64,000 nt of DNA from assembly GCA_036873755.1 (NCBI GenBank), contig JAVTVY010045324.1:140700-204699 (forward strand). The letters run 5' to 3'. A model generated the notes under the pieces. It was not told the DNA's origin and did no database searches. It saw only the letters and a program-made list of their open reading frames with translations. The DNA comes from Hanleya hanleyi (lineage: Eukaryota; Mollusca; Polyplacophora; Lepidopleurida; Hanleyidae). Shown piece by piece: positions 45,067-51,874 of the stretch. How positions within the stretch are numbered: position 1 is the stretch's first letter; every line of letters begins with the position of its first letter. Both the position numbers and the translations under genes were made by a program.

Positions 45067-46149
45067 ATGCGGCGGCAGTCGAGAAAAAAGGAGATTCACC
45101 AAGTATTAACTGATTTGTATTATAATCCAACGAGTGCAGCTGCCTATAGTGGTGTGGGGGCATTGACTCGAGCGGCCCAAGGCATTAGTCGAAGTGAAGT
45201 TCGAGACTGGTTAAAAACTCAGGACACCTACAGTCTGCATCGAGCTGCCCGACGTCATTTTCGTCGTAACCGTGTCATTGTGGGAGGGATCGACGCGCAA
45301 TGGCAGTCGGATTTAGTGGACATGAGTCGATTTGCACCTCAAAATGATGGATACCGCTACATATTGACCTGTATCGATATTCTATCCAAATATGCCTGGG
45401 TGCTGCCCGTGCGTACCAAAACAGGAGAGAATCTCATAGCAGCGTTTCAGCAGATTTTCAAGACGGGGCGCAAACCTCTTTATTTACAAACAGATGAAGG
45501 CACAGAATTTCTCAACCGACCCTTTCAAGCCTTTCTTAAGAAAAACAAGGTATTTTTTTTTCACACGTACAATGAGACGAAAGCATCGGTAGTGGAACGC
45601 TTTAATCGTACCTTCAAAGGCCGCATGTACAAATATTTTACGGCTCAAAACACGCGACGCTACCTGGATGTACTCTCTCAACTGGTGCAAGGCTACAATC
45701 GGGCTTATCATCGCAGTATCCAGCGAGCGCCCCGTACTGTGACAGAACGCAACGAACATCAAGTCCGTGCTACGCTGTACTCCTACAGTCCACCCTTGAC
45801 GGCCCCCCGTTACAAACGGGGAGATACGGTACGGATCAGTAAAGTGAAAGGCCAATTTGAGAAAGGATATTTACCCAACTGGAGTGACGAACATTTTGTC
45901 ATCGTGCGCCATAAACCTCGACAACCCCACGTCTATGAACTGGAAGATCTACAAGGCGAGAGACTGCAAGGCACGTTTTACGAGACAGAATTACAACCCA
46001 TAGTGAAAACACCGAAAGACTACTATACGGTGGAAAAGATTTTGAAAACGGAACGGCGACGTGGGATTCCCTATCATTTCGTCAAATGGCAAGGCTGGCC
46101 TCGTTCCTTTAATTCCTGGGTGTCCGGTCGTGACATGAAACGTCTATAA
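45067..46149 (+). CDS. DDE integrase with chromodomain (Polinton INT)
   Basis: 360 aa from ATG 45,067 (the codon before it is GTG). Residues 5-65 are an N-terminal helical region without an HHCC zinc site. The rve core spans 72-235 with D82 (WQSDLVDM), D143 (LQTDEGTEF) and E177 (VVERFNRT). Residues 246-312 are an SH3-like C-terminal domain, and 318-360 a chromodomain (YYTVEKILKTE, FVKWQGWP, NSWVSGRDM). It would integrate the linear element DNA into host chromatin, with the chromodomain probably guiding target choice. All catalytic residues are present. A TATAAAT box overlaps its stop codon. Confidence 0.95.
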   Translation: MRRQSRKKEIHQVLTDLYYNPTSAAAYSGVGALTRAAQGISRSEVRDWLKTQDTYSLHRAARRHFRRNRVIVGGIDAQWQSDLVDMSRFAPQNDGYRYILTCIDILSKYAWVLPVRTKTGENLIAAFQQIFKTGRKPLYLQTDEGTEFLNRPFQAFLKKNKVFFFHTYNETKASVVERFNRTFKGRMYKYFTAQNTRRYLDVLSQLVQGYNRAYHRSIQRAPRTVTERNEHQVRATLYSYSPPLTAPRYKRGDTVRISKVKGQFEKGYLPNWSDEHFVIVRHKPRQPHVYELEDLQGERLQGTFYETELQPIVKTPKDYYTVEKILKTERRRGIPYHFVKWQGWPRSFNSWVSGRDMKRL

Positions 46150-46151
46150 AT
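46145..46151 (+). promoter_or_regulatory. TATA box overlapping the integrase stop
   Basis: TATAAAT contains the TAA stop of the integrase and stands about 45 bp before ATG 46,194 of the next gene. Confidence 0.55.
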
Positions 46152-46193
46152 GCTAACGCCTATCATCCCCGCCTTCAGTGTAGGATTTGTATC

Positions 46194-46739
46194 ATGGATA
46201 GTATACGTCTACCCGTACTGTTACGAACTCGAAAAGCACAAGTCGGTACTGTGTTGTGTCTAGTCGTGGTTCTGGGTACGTTATTTACCGGTGTGTTCTA
46301 CGATTTATCGTACGTGATATCCTGTTTCAACACTCTGCGTTCTTCATCAACCACTACGCCGACACGGCCTACTCCAGCCAAGACGTTAAGGGTGCACCAC
46401 GTATCAACCCAGACCCTACCGTCTACTCCAGCCATCACTACTACTACTACTACGTTACCCTTTACTCGCTACATCGACCTATCCACCACCACCTTCACGC
46501 CCCGTACGACGACTCCACATCATCCGTCATCAACCCTGAGAAGCGACAACGACCAGCCTTCCACCACTACTTCATCACCCACACCTAGTACCACCCACAC
46601 GGTGCTCAACAGTTTTGCAGTGGATCCCCGTGAATCACGCCGTTTACCTCCACAACGGTATCCCTTCGACTACGATTCCCGGTGGAACCCCCGACAACAA
46701 TGGTGGGCTTCTAACCGTCGAGCGCAAATCACCAAATAA
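46194..46739 (+). CDS. Single-pass membrane protein with mucin-like domain
   Basis: 181 aa. A short basic N-terminus (residues 1-15) is followed by a hydrophobic segment, about 17-45 (VGTVLCLVVVLGTLFTGVFY), then a Thr/Ser/Pro-rich stretch (50-138) typical of dense O-glycosylation, and a Trp/Arg-rich end (WNPRQQWWASNRR). The topology suggests a type II or signal-anchor protein. I do not recognise a family. Position between integrase and ATPase and intactness suggest a virion or cell-surface role, but this is inference. The stop is 3 bases before the ATPase ATG. Confidence 0.72.
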   Translation: MDSIRLPVLLRTRKAQVGTVLCLVVVLGTLFTGVFYDLSYVISCFNTLRSSSTTTPTRPTPAKTLRVHHVSTQTLPSTPAITTTTTTLPFTRYIDLSTTTFTPRTTTPHHPSSTLRSDNDQPSTTTSSPTPSTTHTVLNSFAVDPRESRRLPPQRYPFDYDSRWNPRQQWWASNRRAQITK

Positions 46740-46742
46740 ACT

Positions 46743-47357
46743 ATGGACCCACGATGGCAGCATCCCTTCACGTGCCTCATCGCTGGACCGACCGGGTCGG
46801 GAAAATCACATTTTGTTCAACGTCTCATCCAACATGGGTCCGCCCTGATTTCACCGCCTCTAGCTCGTATCCTGTGGTGTTATGGCGCTTGGCAGCCCGC
46901 GTACGAGGCACTGGCCCGTGTCCCAGGACTCACCTTAGTGGAAGGCTTACCGCCTGAGGAACTACCCCCAGACACCTTGGTCGTGGTAGACGATCTCATG
47001 ACGGAAACGGACAGTCGAATCACCCGGCTCTTTACCAAAGGCAGCCATCATCGTCGATTGAGCATTATCTACATCGTACAGAATCTTTTCAGTAAAAATA
47101 AAGAACACCGGAACATTAGTTTGAATGCTCAGTATGTGGTGTTATTCAAAAACCCCAGAGACGCGTCACAAATTACCCACCTAGCTCAACAGATGTACCC
47201 TAAGAACACGGCCTTTGTACGAGAAGCCTTTGAAGATGCCACCCAACCTGCTCACGGCTATCTCCTCATCGACTTGAAACAAGACACGCCCTCCCCCCTG
47301 CGATTGCGTACCCTGATTTTTCCCGGCGAACTACAGACGGTGTACACCCCCAAATGA
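46743..47357 (+). CDS. Genome-packaging ATPase (FtsK/HerA type)
   Basis: 204 aa. Walker A GPTGSGKS (15-22), Walker B LVVVDDLM (79-86), and a sensor-like IVQNLFSKNKEHRNISLNAQ (111-130), as in the A32-like packaging ATPases of Polintons, virophages and NCLDV. It would pump DNA into the capsid. Length is typical of the Polinton family. It starts 3 bases after the stop of the membrane protein gene. Confidence 0.95.
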   Translation: MDPRWQHPFTCLIAGPTGSGKSHFVQRLIQHGSALISPPLARILWCYGAWQPAYEALARVPGLTLVEGLPPEELPPDTLVVVDDLMTETDSRITRLFTKGSHHRRLSIIYIVQNLFSKNKEHRNISLNAQYVVLFKNPRDASQITHLAQQMYPKNTAFVREAFEDATQPAHGYLLIDLKQDTPSPLRLRTLIFPGELQTVYTPK

Positions 47358-47363
47358 GAGAGG

Positions 47364-47371
47364 ATAAAAGA
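47364..47371 (+). promoter_or_regulatory. TATA-like box before the small basic protein
   Basis: GATAAAAG stands 36 bp upstream of ATG 47,407, in the only real gap (49 bp) between ATPase and the following genes. Confidence 0.45.
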
Positions 47372-47406
47372 AGAAGACCACGGTCGCTAGCCTTCATTCA
47401 AGCATC

Positions 47407-47745
47407 ATGGCTGCAAGGCTACGCAAGCACGCGCCGGCATTGCGCGTAATGCGCAGCGCGCCCCCGGAAGTGGGCCGGGCCCTAGTGCGCGGCGCGGATC
47501 GGAACTTGGTCAGGTGTTTGTGTGAAGTCGCTCATAATGTATTAAAAGGCAATGTCCCCCTGAGTCCTCTGCAGAAAGGGAAATTGCAACGGCACAAGGC
47601 AGGTCTCCGCACGCTGGTGAAGAAAACGGGCAGTGTCAAGCAGAAGAAACAAGTGTTACAGCGCGGTGGATTTCTCGGCGCACTCCTGGCGCCCTTAGCC
47701 GCTACTGTACTAGGCCCGTTACTCGGGTCCATCTTGGGACGCTAA
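47407..47745 (+). CDS. Small basic protein with hydrophobic tail (Polinton family)
   Basis: 112 aa. Residues 1-85 are basic and helical (NLVRCLCEVAHNVLKGNVPL, SPLQKGKLQRHK), and 86-112 are Gly-rich and hydrophobic (RGGFLGALLAPLAATVLGPL). I recognise this layout as a common small Polinton or adintovirus protein. A membrane-active virion role, as proposed for similar tails, is inference. Base composition at its 5' end is unusually GC-rich (GCGC repeats at 47,430-47,500). Its TAA abuts the next ATG directly (TAAATG). Confidence 0.78.
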   Translation: MAARLRKHAPALRVMRSAPPEVGRALVRGADRNLVRCLCEVAHNVLKGNVPLSPLQKGKLQRHKAGLRTLVKKTGSVKQKKQVLQRGGFLGALLAPLAATVLGPLLGSILGR

Positions 47746-48516
47746 ATGGAGCATACGAAAAAAATGATGCTGGTCGAACCTCGACTGTTACAGAGTTTAC
47801 AATCTCCCTATCCCGTCCCGGCCACCGTGCAAAAACTCCAGTCTTTGGATGAAGAAATGAATAGTATACTGCAACGTCCATTGCCCGATCACGAGAAAAT
47901 TCAACTCTACCATCATACGCTGAACCGGTACCAGACGTTTATGGATCAATATAGAGGAGGAGGAGGGAGCGGGAGTACTAGTAGTAGTACGCCACCACCA
48001 GTACCCACCACCACGTCCACCACACTCCCACCACCACCTCCGTCATCCTCACCTGAACTGGAACAGGAAGTGTTGGCCAGTGTGCCTAAAGCCTTGAAGA
48101 ACAAGGCGCGTTTATTGTTGCACCGGGTGAAACAGAATGCCGATATGGATTGGAATGCGGAAGGAAACCTGCTGATTCGCAATCAAGTGGTGCCGGGGTC
48201 TCATATGACCGATTTGATCAACGATATGGTGCGTGCTCGCAAACACTCTAATCCACCGGGCTGGGAAGCCTTTGCTCAGGCGTTAAAAGACATACACACC
48301 CCTCAAGAATTGGTAGGCAATCGTGAACGCTGGAAGTGGATGCAAGCTCCCTCTCGACGTCTCCCCACTACCCGGGAACGTGAATGGCAACCGCAGACAC
48401 CGCCCAAAACACCCTCACGGCGATTTCACCCCTATGCCTCCCCTATACCGACCATACCACAGCCACGACGATCACGCCGCCGAGTTAAGGCGCCCAAGGC
48501 CTGGGAATCTTTATAA
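47746..48516 (+). CDS. Polinton conserved virion-gene-cluster protein
   Basis: 256 aa. The N-terminal helical part is residues 1-68. A low-complexity linker spans 71-103 (Gly, then Ser/Thr/Pro). The conserved block is at 111-200 (VPKALKNKARLLLHRVKQNA, LLIRNQVVPGSHMTDLINDM, PPGWEAFAQAL, TPQELVGNRERW), and a basic Pro/Arg tail at 203-256. The block is one I know from Maverick gene clusters in invertebrates, with function unknown. It starts at the base after the previous stop, so the two are either translated from one mRNA or use separate promoters. Confidence 0.75.
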   Translation: MEHTKKMMLVEPRLLQSLQSPYPVPATVQKLQSLDEEMNSILQRPLPDHEKIQLYHHTLNRYQTFMDQYRGGGGSGSTSSSTPPPVPTTTSTTLPPPPPSSSPELEQEVLASVPKALKNKARLLLHRVKQNADMDWNAEGNLLIRNQVVPGSHMTDLINDMVRARKHSNPPGWEAFAQALKDIHTPQELVGNRERWKWMQAPSRRLPTTREREWQPQTPPKTPSRRFHPYASPIPTIPQPRRSRRRVKAPKAWESL

Positions 48517-48519
48517 AAA
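48512..48519 (+). promoter_or_regulatory. TATA box of the capsid gene block
   Basis: TATAAAAA includes the stop codon (TAA, 48,514-48,516) of the previous gene and lies about 35 bp before ATG 48,552. No other TATA box occurs before the major capsid gene, so penton, pVI-like, MCP and protease could share this promoter. Confidence 0.6.
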
Positions 48520-48551
48520 CCCGGTGCAGAAGCCAGAACAACTCAGTCGTC

Positions 48552-49340
48552 ATGTTTTACCTGACGTTGCCCAGTAATAGCTCATTCGACTTTTTTCCTG
48601 ACAACACCTTGACCAAGTATGTCACGCAATTACCCCAACCGTTACATTTACCGGGACGCTGGGAATGTGGACTGGTGGATATTCAATACCCTTATTCATG
48701 GTACAATGTACAAGGCGGAGAAGTATGGTACGAAGTGTCCTACCAAGATAAAGTCTACAAACTGACGCTGCCCCCAGGCCAATACGATACACCGCAGACG
48801 TTCGTAGAGGGTCTGAATGGCTTGATGGAGTACAAGGCCCTAAAGTTCAGCACGGGTGCTGCAACACACCTGATATCCTTGAACATCAAGAAAGAGATAA
48901 TGTTCGATGTCAATGTACACAGCGACAGGAGCTCTATCATGGTGACCGAAAACGCGAATGTGAAACTCAGTCCTACACTACAGCAAATGTTAAGGATGCC
49001 TCACCGCGTCTACAAGGGGGCCACCATTGTCAACGGAGATTATTTGATGGATATGAAAGTAGGTATGTACGCACTGTACGTCTACTCGGACGCCGTGGAC
49101 AGCCATATTGTGGGTGATATGAACGCACCTCTGTTACGGGTGGTGCCCATTACCAAGACGTATGGCGAACAAGCCACCGAGAGTTTCAACCATATCATGT
49201 ACCTGCCCGTACGACATACCGATATCAACACGATCACGGTGGATATAAGAGATGACAGGGGACAACCGGTGCCATTCGAACGAGGAAAAGTGGTGCTGAC
49301 ACTTGCTTTCCGACAAGCTCGCTCTCCTCACTTCGAATAA
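48552..49340 (+). CDS. Penton-like minor capsid protein
   Basis: 262 aa. It begins MFYLTLPSNSSFDFFPDNTL with LPGRWECGLVDIQYPYSWYN (33-52), the conserved start of Polinton penton proteins (single jelly-roll). The C-terminal part contains VDIRDDRGQPVPFERGKVVL. It would form the five-fold vertices with the MCP. Its stop overlaps the next start as TAATG (49,338-49,342). Confidence 0.9.
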   Translation: MFYLTLPSNSSFDFFPDNTLTKYVTQLPQPLHLPGRWECGLVDIQYPYSWYNVQGGEVWYEVSYQDKVYKLTLPPGQYDTPQTFVEGLNGLMEYKALKFSTGAATHLISLNIKKEIMFDVNVHSDRSSIMVTENANVKLSPTLQQMLRMPHRVYKGATIVNGDYLMDMKVGMYALYVYSDAVDSHIVGDMNAPLLRVVPITKTYGEQATESFNHIMYLPVRHTDINTITVDIRDDRGQPVPFERGKVVLTLAFRQARSPHFE

Positions 49341-49768
49341 TGTACGTGCCTTACCAGTGCCATACACCCAGCTATGCCGACTACTACAAGAAACAAACGG
49401 GGGGGAACTTGCCCATGTTTAGCGGGGCACGCATGCAACGCGGTCACGGATTGGGGAACATCCTGGGCAGCATTGTGAAAACGTTTTTACTCATGGTGAC
49501 ACGGGGTGTGAAAGCGGTGGGAAAACAAGCGGTACGCAGTGGATTGCGCGTGGCCGGTGATGTGATGGAAGGCACAGCACCCCGACAAGCCTTGAAACGC
49601 CGGGCTAAAGAAGCGGGCAGCGTCTTGATCGCCAAAGCCCTTAAAAGACAAAGACCCACACGCCCCCCATTCATTCAACGTCCAACACCCCAGAGGAGAA
49701 GGACTACGCCCCAGAAGAAGAAGAAGAAAAAGAAGAGAAGTCATAGTAGGAGAGACATCTTCGCATAA
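49340..49768 (+). CDS. pVI/core-like basic virion protein
   Basis: 142 aa. N-terminal YADYYKKQTGGNLPMFSGAR, then GHGLGNILGSIVKTFLLMVT (36-55), an amphipathic-hydrophobic segment, then VGKQAVRSGLRVAGDVMEG and a very basic tail (KKKKKKKRSHSRR). The layout matches Polinton minor capsid or core proteins compared with adenovirus pVI. A role in membrane disruption or DNA condensation is inferred. It overlaps both neighbours by one base (TAATG at 49,338 and 49,766). Confidence 0.8.
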   Translation: MYVPYQCHTPSYADYYKKQTGGNLPMFSGARMQRGHGLGNILGSIVKTFLLMVTRGVKAVGKQAVRSGLRVAGDVMEGTAPRQALKRRAKEAGSVLIAKALKRQRPTRPPFIQRPTPQRRRTTPQKKKKKKKRSHSRRDIFA

Positions 49769-51078
49769 TGGCATTCATTCACTCCGAGTCGTGTCCGTCT
49801 ACCAACAGTGAATTGGATTTGTGGACTATTCCACCTACCCAAACGAGTATAGCTGAAGGACGTTGGGTAGAACATCGATCCCTGGCTAGCCTGACGGGGA
49901 CGGGGCCCGTGGAATTTACCATTGAAAACAAAGATACGGCCTACCTGGATTTAGCCCACACCTACTTGTACGTGAAAGCCAAAATAACGAACATGAATGG
50001 AACGGCCATAGCGGGCGCTGCGAATGTAGGCCCGGTGAATCTTTGGCTGCACTCCTTGTTCCAACAGGTGGATATAGGTGTGAACGATAAACTTATCAGT
50101 ACGTCCACCAATACGTATCCGTACCGAGCCTACATGGAGACGCTGTTGTCGTACGGTATTGATGCCAAAGAATCACACTTACAAGCTGAGCTGTACTTCA
50201 GGGATAGACCCGGATACATGGAAAACATAGTGGGTGGCAATGCTGGGTTCGCGTCACGCAAAAGACTGGCAGGCGAAAGCAAGTCCATCGATATGATGGG
50301 ACGACTGCACGCCGATCTGTTCATGCAAGACCGCTACATGATGAACGGTGTAGCCATCAAGATCAAGTTGATCCGGTCCTTACCCAAGTTCGCCTTAATG
50401 GCGGGTGGAGGGGGGGATATCGATTACCAGATCGTCATTGAAGATGCAGCCCTGTTTGTCCGTACGGTAGATTTGCAACAGGGCGTGTTGCTGGGTCACA
50501 TGGAAGCCTTAGCGAAAAAATCAGCCCTGTACCCCATCCGACGCGTACAGACCAAGGTGTTCTCTGTGCCCACAGGTACGATGATGGCCAACAGAGAAAA
50601 TTTATTTCTAGGGGATCTGCCTAAACGTCTTACCCTGGCGTGTGTGACCAACACCGCATTCAATGGAAATTGGGCTGAGAATCCGTTCGATTTTAAACAT
50701 TTCAACATTAACTTTGTGGCACTGCACGTGGCCGGCCATCAAATTCCAGCCCGGCCATTACAACCGGACTTTACTAACGGAAACTATGTGCGGACCTACT
50801 TGAACCTGTTTACAGCCACAGGACAAAACAACCAGGACGAAGGCAATACCATCAGTCGAGACGACTTTAAGAGGGGGTACACATTGTTCGCCTTTGACCT
50901 TACCCCCACCTTGGAACACGATCATCAACTGGCTTTGCTCAAGAAAGGAAACCTACGGTTGGAACTGCGTTTCTCCACCCCTCTAACCAACACCATTAAC
51001 GTGATTTGCTACGCTGAGTTTGATAACGTCATCAGTGTGGATCACCAAAGAAACGTGCTGTGTGACTTTGCCACCTAA
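49768..51078 (+). CDS. Major capsid protein (double jelly-roll)
   Basis: 436 aa, intact. It starts MAFIHSESCPSTNSELDLWT, with VEFTIENKDTAYLDLAHTYL, LHSLFQQVDIGVND, YRAYMETLLSYG, and ends YAEFDNVISVDHQRNVLCDF. These are the characteristic blocks of Polinton MCPs of the double jelly-roll lineage. It would form the hexon-like capsomers. It lies between the pVI-like protein (TAATG overlap) and the protease (TAAGATG, one base apart). No break is seen. Confidence 0.95.
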   Translation: MAFIHSESCPSTNSELDLWTIPPTQTSIAEGRWVEHRSLASLTGTGPVEFTIENKDTAYLDLAHTYLYVKAKITNMNGTAIAGAANVGPVNLWLHSLFQQVDIGVNDKLISTSTNTYPYRAYMETLLSYGIDAKESHLQAELYFRDRPGYMENIVGGNAGFASRKRLAGESKSIDMMGRLHADLFMQDRYMMNGVAIKIKLIRSLPKFALMAGGGGDIDYQIVIEDAALFVRTVDLQQGVLLGHMEALAKKSALYPIRRVQTKVFSVPTGTMMANRENLFLGDLPKRLTLACVTNTAFNGNWAENPFDFKHFNINFVALHVAGHQIPARPLQPDFTNGNYVRTYLNLFTATGQNNQDEGNTISRDDFKRGYTLFAFDLTPTLEHDHQLALLKKGNLRLELRFSTPLTNTINVICYAEFDNVISVDHQRNVLCDFAT

Positions 51079-51079
51079 G

Positions 51080-51556
51080 ATGGATACAGAGCAGCTGATG
51101 AGCATACTCCAGCGAGATCCCAACATCCCCTTTCGAGGTGTGTTTCCACGCAATGTGTTTCCCACCCACTCTACCACCCCCGCAGCCTACATCCTGAATA
51201 CAGACACGAAGAGTGGACCCGGTGAACATTGGGTAGCGGTGTACGTGGACACCCAAGGCCAAGGCGACTACTTTGATTCCTACGGACTTGCACCCCTCCA
51301 TACCGATTTGGTGAAATTCATGGACGTCTCTACGACCGAGTGGCGTTGGAATACGCAAAGATTACAAGGCCCCTTGAGTAGTGTGTGCGGACAGTACTGT
51401 GTGTTTTATCTCACTCACCGGAGTAGAGGACATTCTATGCCAACCATTGTACATATGTTTGATGATTATTGTCAAGCCGAAGACCGGGATGTTCTCGTCT
51501 ATGACTGGACGGCCTCTCGTTTTAATGTGCATGCTCCATTTCTCTGGTTAACTTAA
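51080..51556 (+). CDS. Adenain-like cysteine protease (Ulp1/C5)
   Basis: 158 aa from ATG 51,080. The longer open frame starts inside the MCP gene from a non-ATG codon and is rejected. Catalytic layout: H50-W51 (GEHWVAVYVD), D66 (YFDSYG), Q96 and C103 (LQGPLSSVCGQYCVFYL); the Gln-to-Cys spacing of 7 equals that of adenovirus protease. It would mature the capsid proteins. AATAAA at 51,618-51,623 gives a 3' end for the capsid block transcript. Confidence 0.93.
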   Translation: MDTEQLMSILQRDPNIPFRGVFPRNVFPTHSTTPAAYILNTDTKSGPGEHWVAVYVDTQGQGDYFDSYGLAPLHTDLVKFMDVSTTEWRWNTQRLQGPLSSVCGQYCVFYLTHRSRGHSMPTIVHMFDDYCQAEDRDVLVYDWTASRFNVHAPFLWLT

Positions 51557-51874
51557 AAAATGGACTGCGCGCAGACCTCCCTTGTTATATTGTTATGACG
51601 TTGTTGTTCTGACGTTGAATAAAAGATTGAAAAAAACACAATGATGGGTTTTGACTTTCTCTCTTTTTATTTAAGTCAACAAGAATGGGTTACTATACAA
51701 ATAGAATACGGTATGTACACATAGAATAGTAGTGATAAGGTACAAAATTTTTTGTCAGAAGTAGGATTCGAACCCACGCCAGCTTGCGCCGACCGGCACT
51801 TACGCACCGGCGCCTTAGACCACTCGGCCATCCTGACTTTTACATTTGTGTATCAACAGTTATAGGGTGACATT
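51557..51874. other. Gap between converging protease and polB genes
   Basis: It contains AATAAA for the + strand block (51,618), AATAAA on the minus strand for polB (51,666-51,671), and the tRNA-like gene, which is in the sense orientation of the polB 3' region. Confidence 0.75.
51754..51837 (-). tRNA. tRNA-Leu-like gene (class II) with odd anticodon loop
   Basis: 84 nt. Acceptor GTCAGGA/TTCTGAC pairs with one G-U; D arm GCC...GGC; T arm GTGGG-TTCGAAT-CCTAC. The long variable arm (CGGC-GCAA-GCTG) and the 5' sequence GTCAGGATGGCCGAGTGGTC are typical of eukaryotic tRNA-Leu. A-box and B-box (GGTTCGAATCC) are intact, and a TTTT terminator follows on the minus strand. The anticodon stem CCGGT/GCCGG leaves an 8-nt loop, GCGUAAGU, instead of 7 nt (or 6 nt if a closing G-U forms). 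It contains UAA and AAG, both Leu anticodons, in non-standard positions. It is either a functional variant, a decayed tRNA or a tRNA-like RNA. Confidence 0.82.

Noticed and set aside
51020..51079. Upstream extension of the protease frame
   Set aside because: It overlaps the MCP C-terminus and starts from a non-ATG codon. The adenain homology fits a start at 51,080, one base after the MCP stop.
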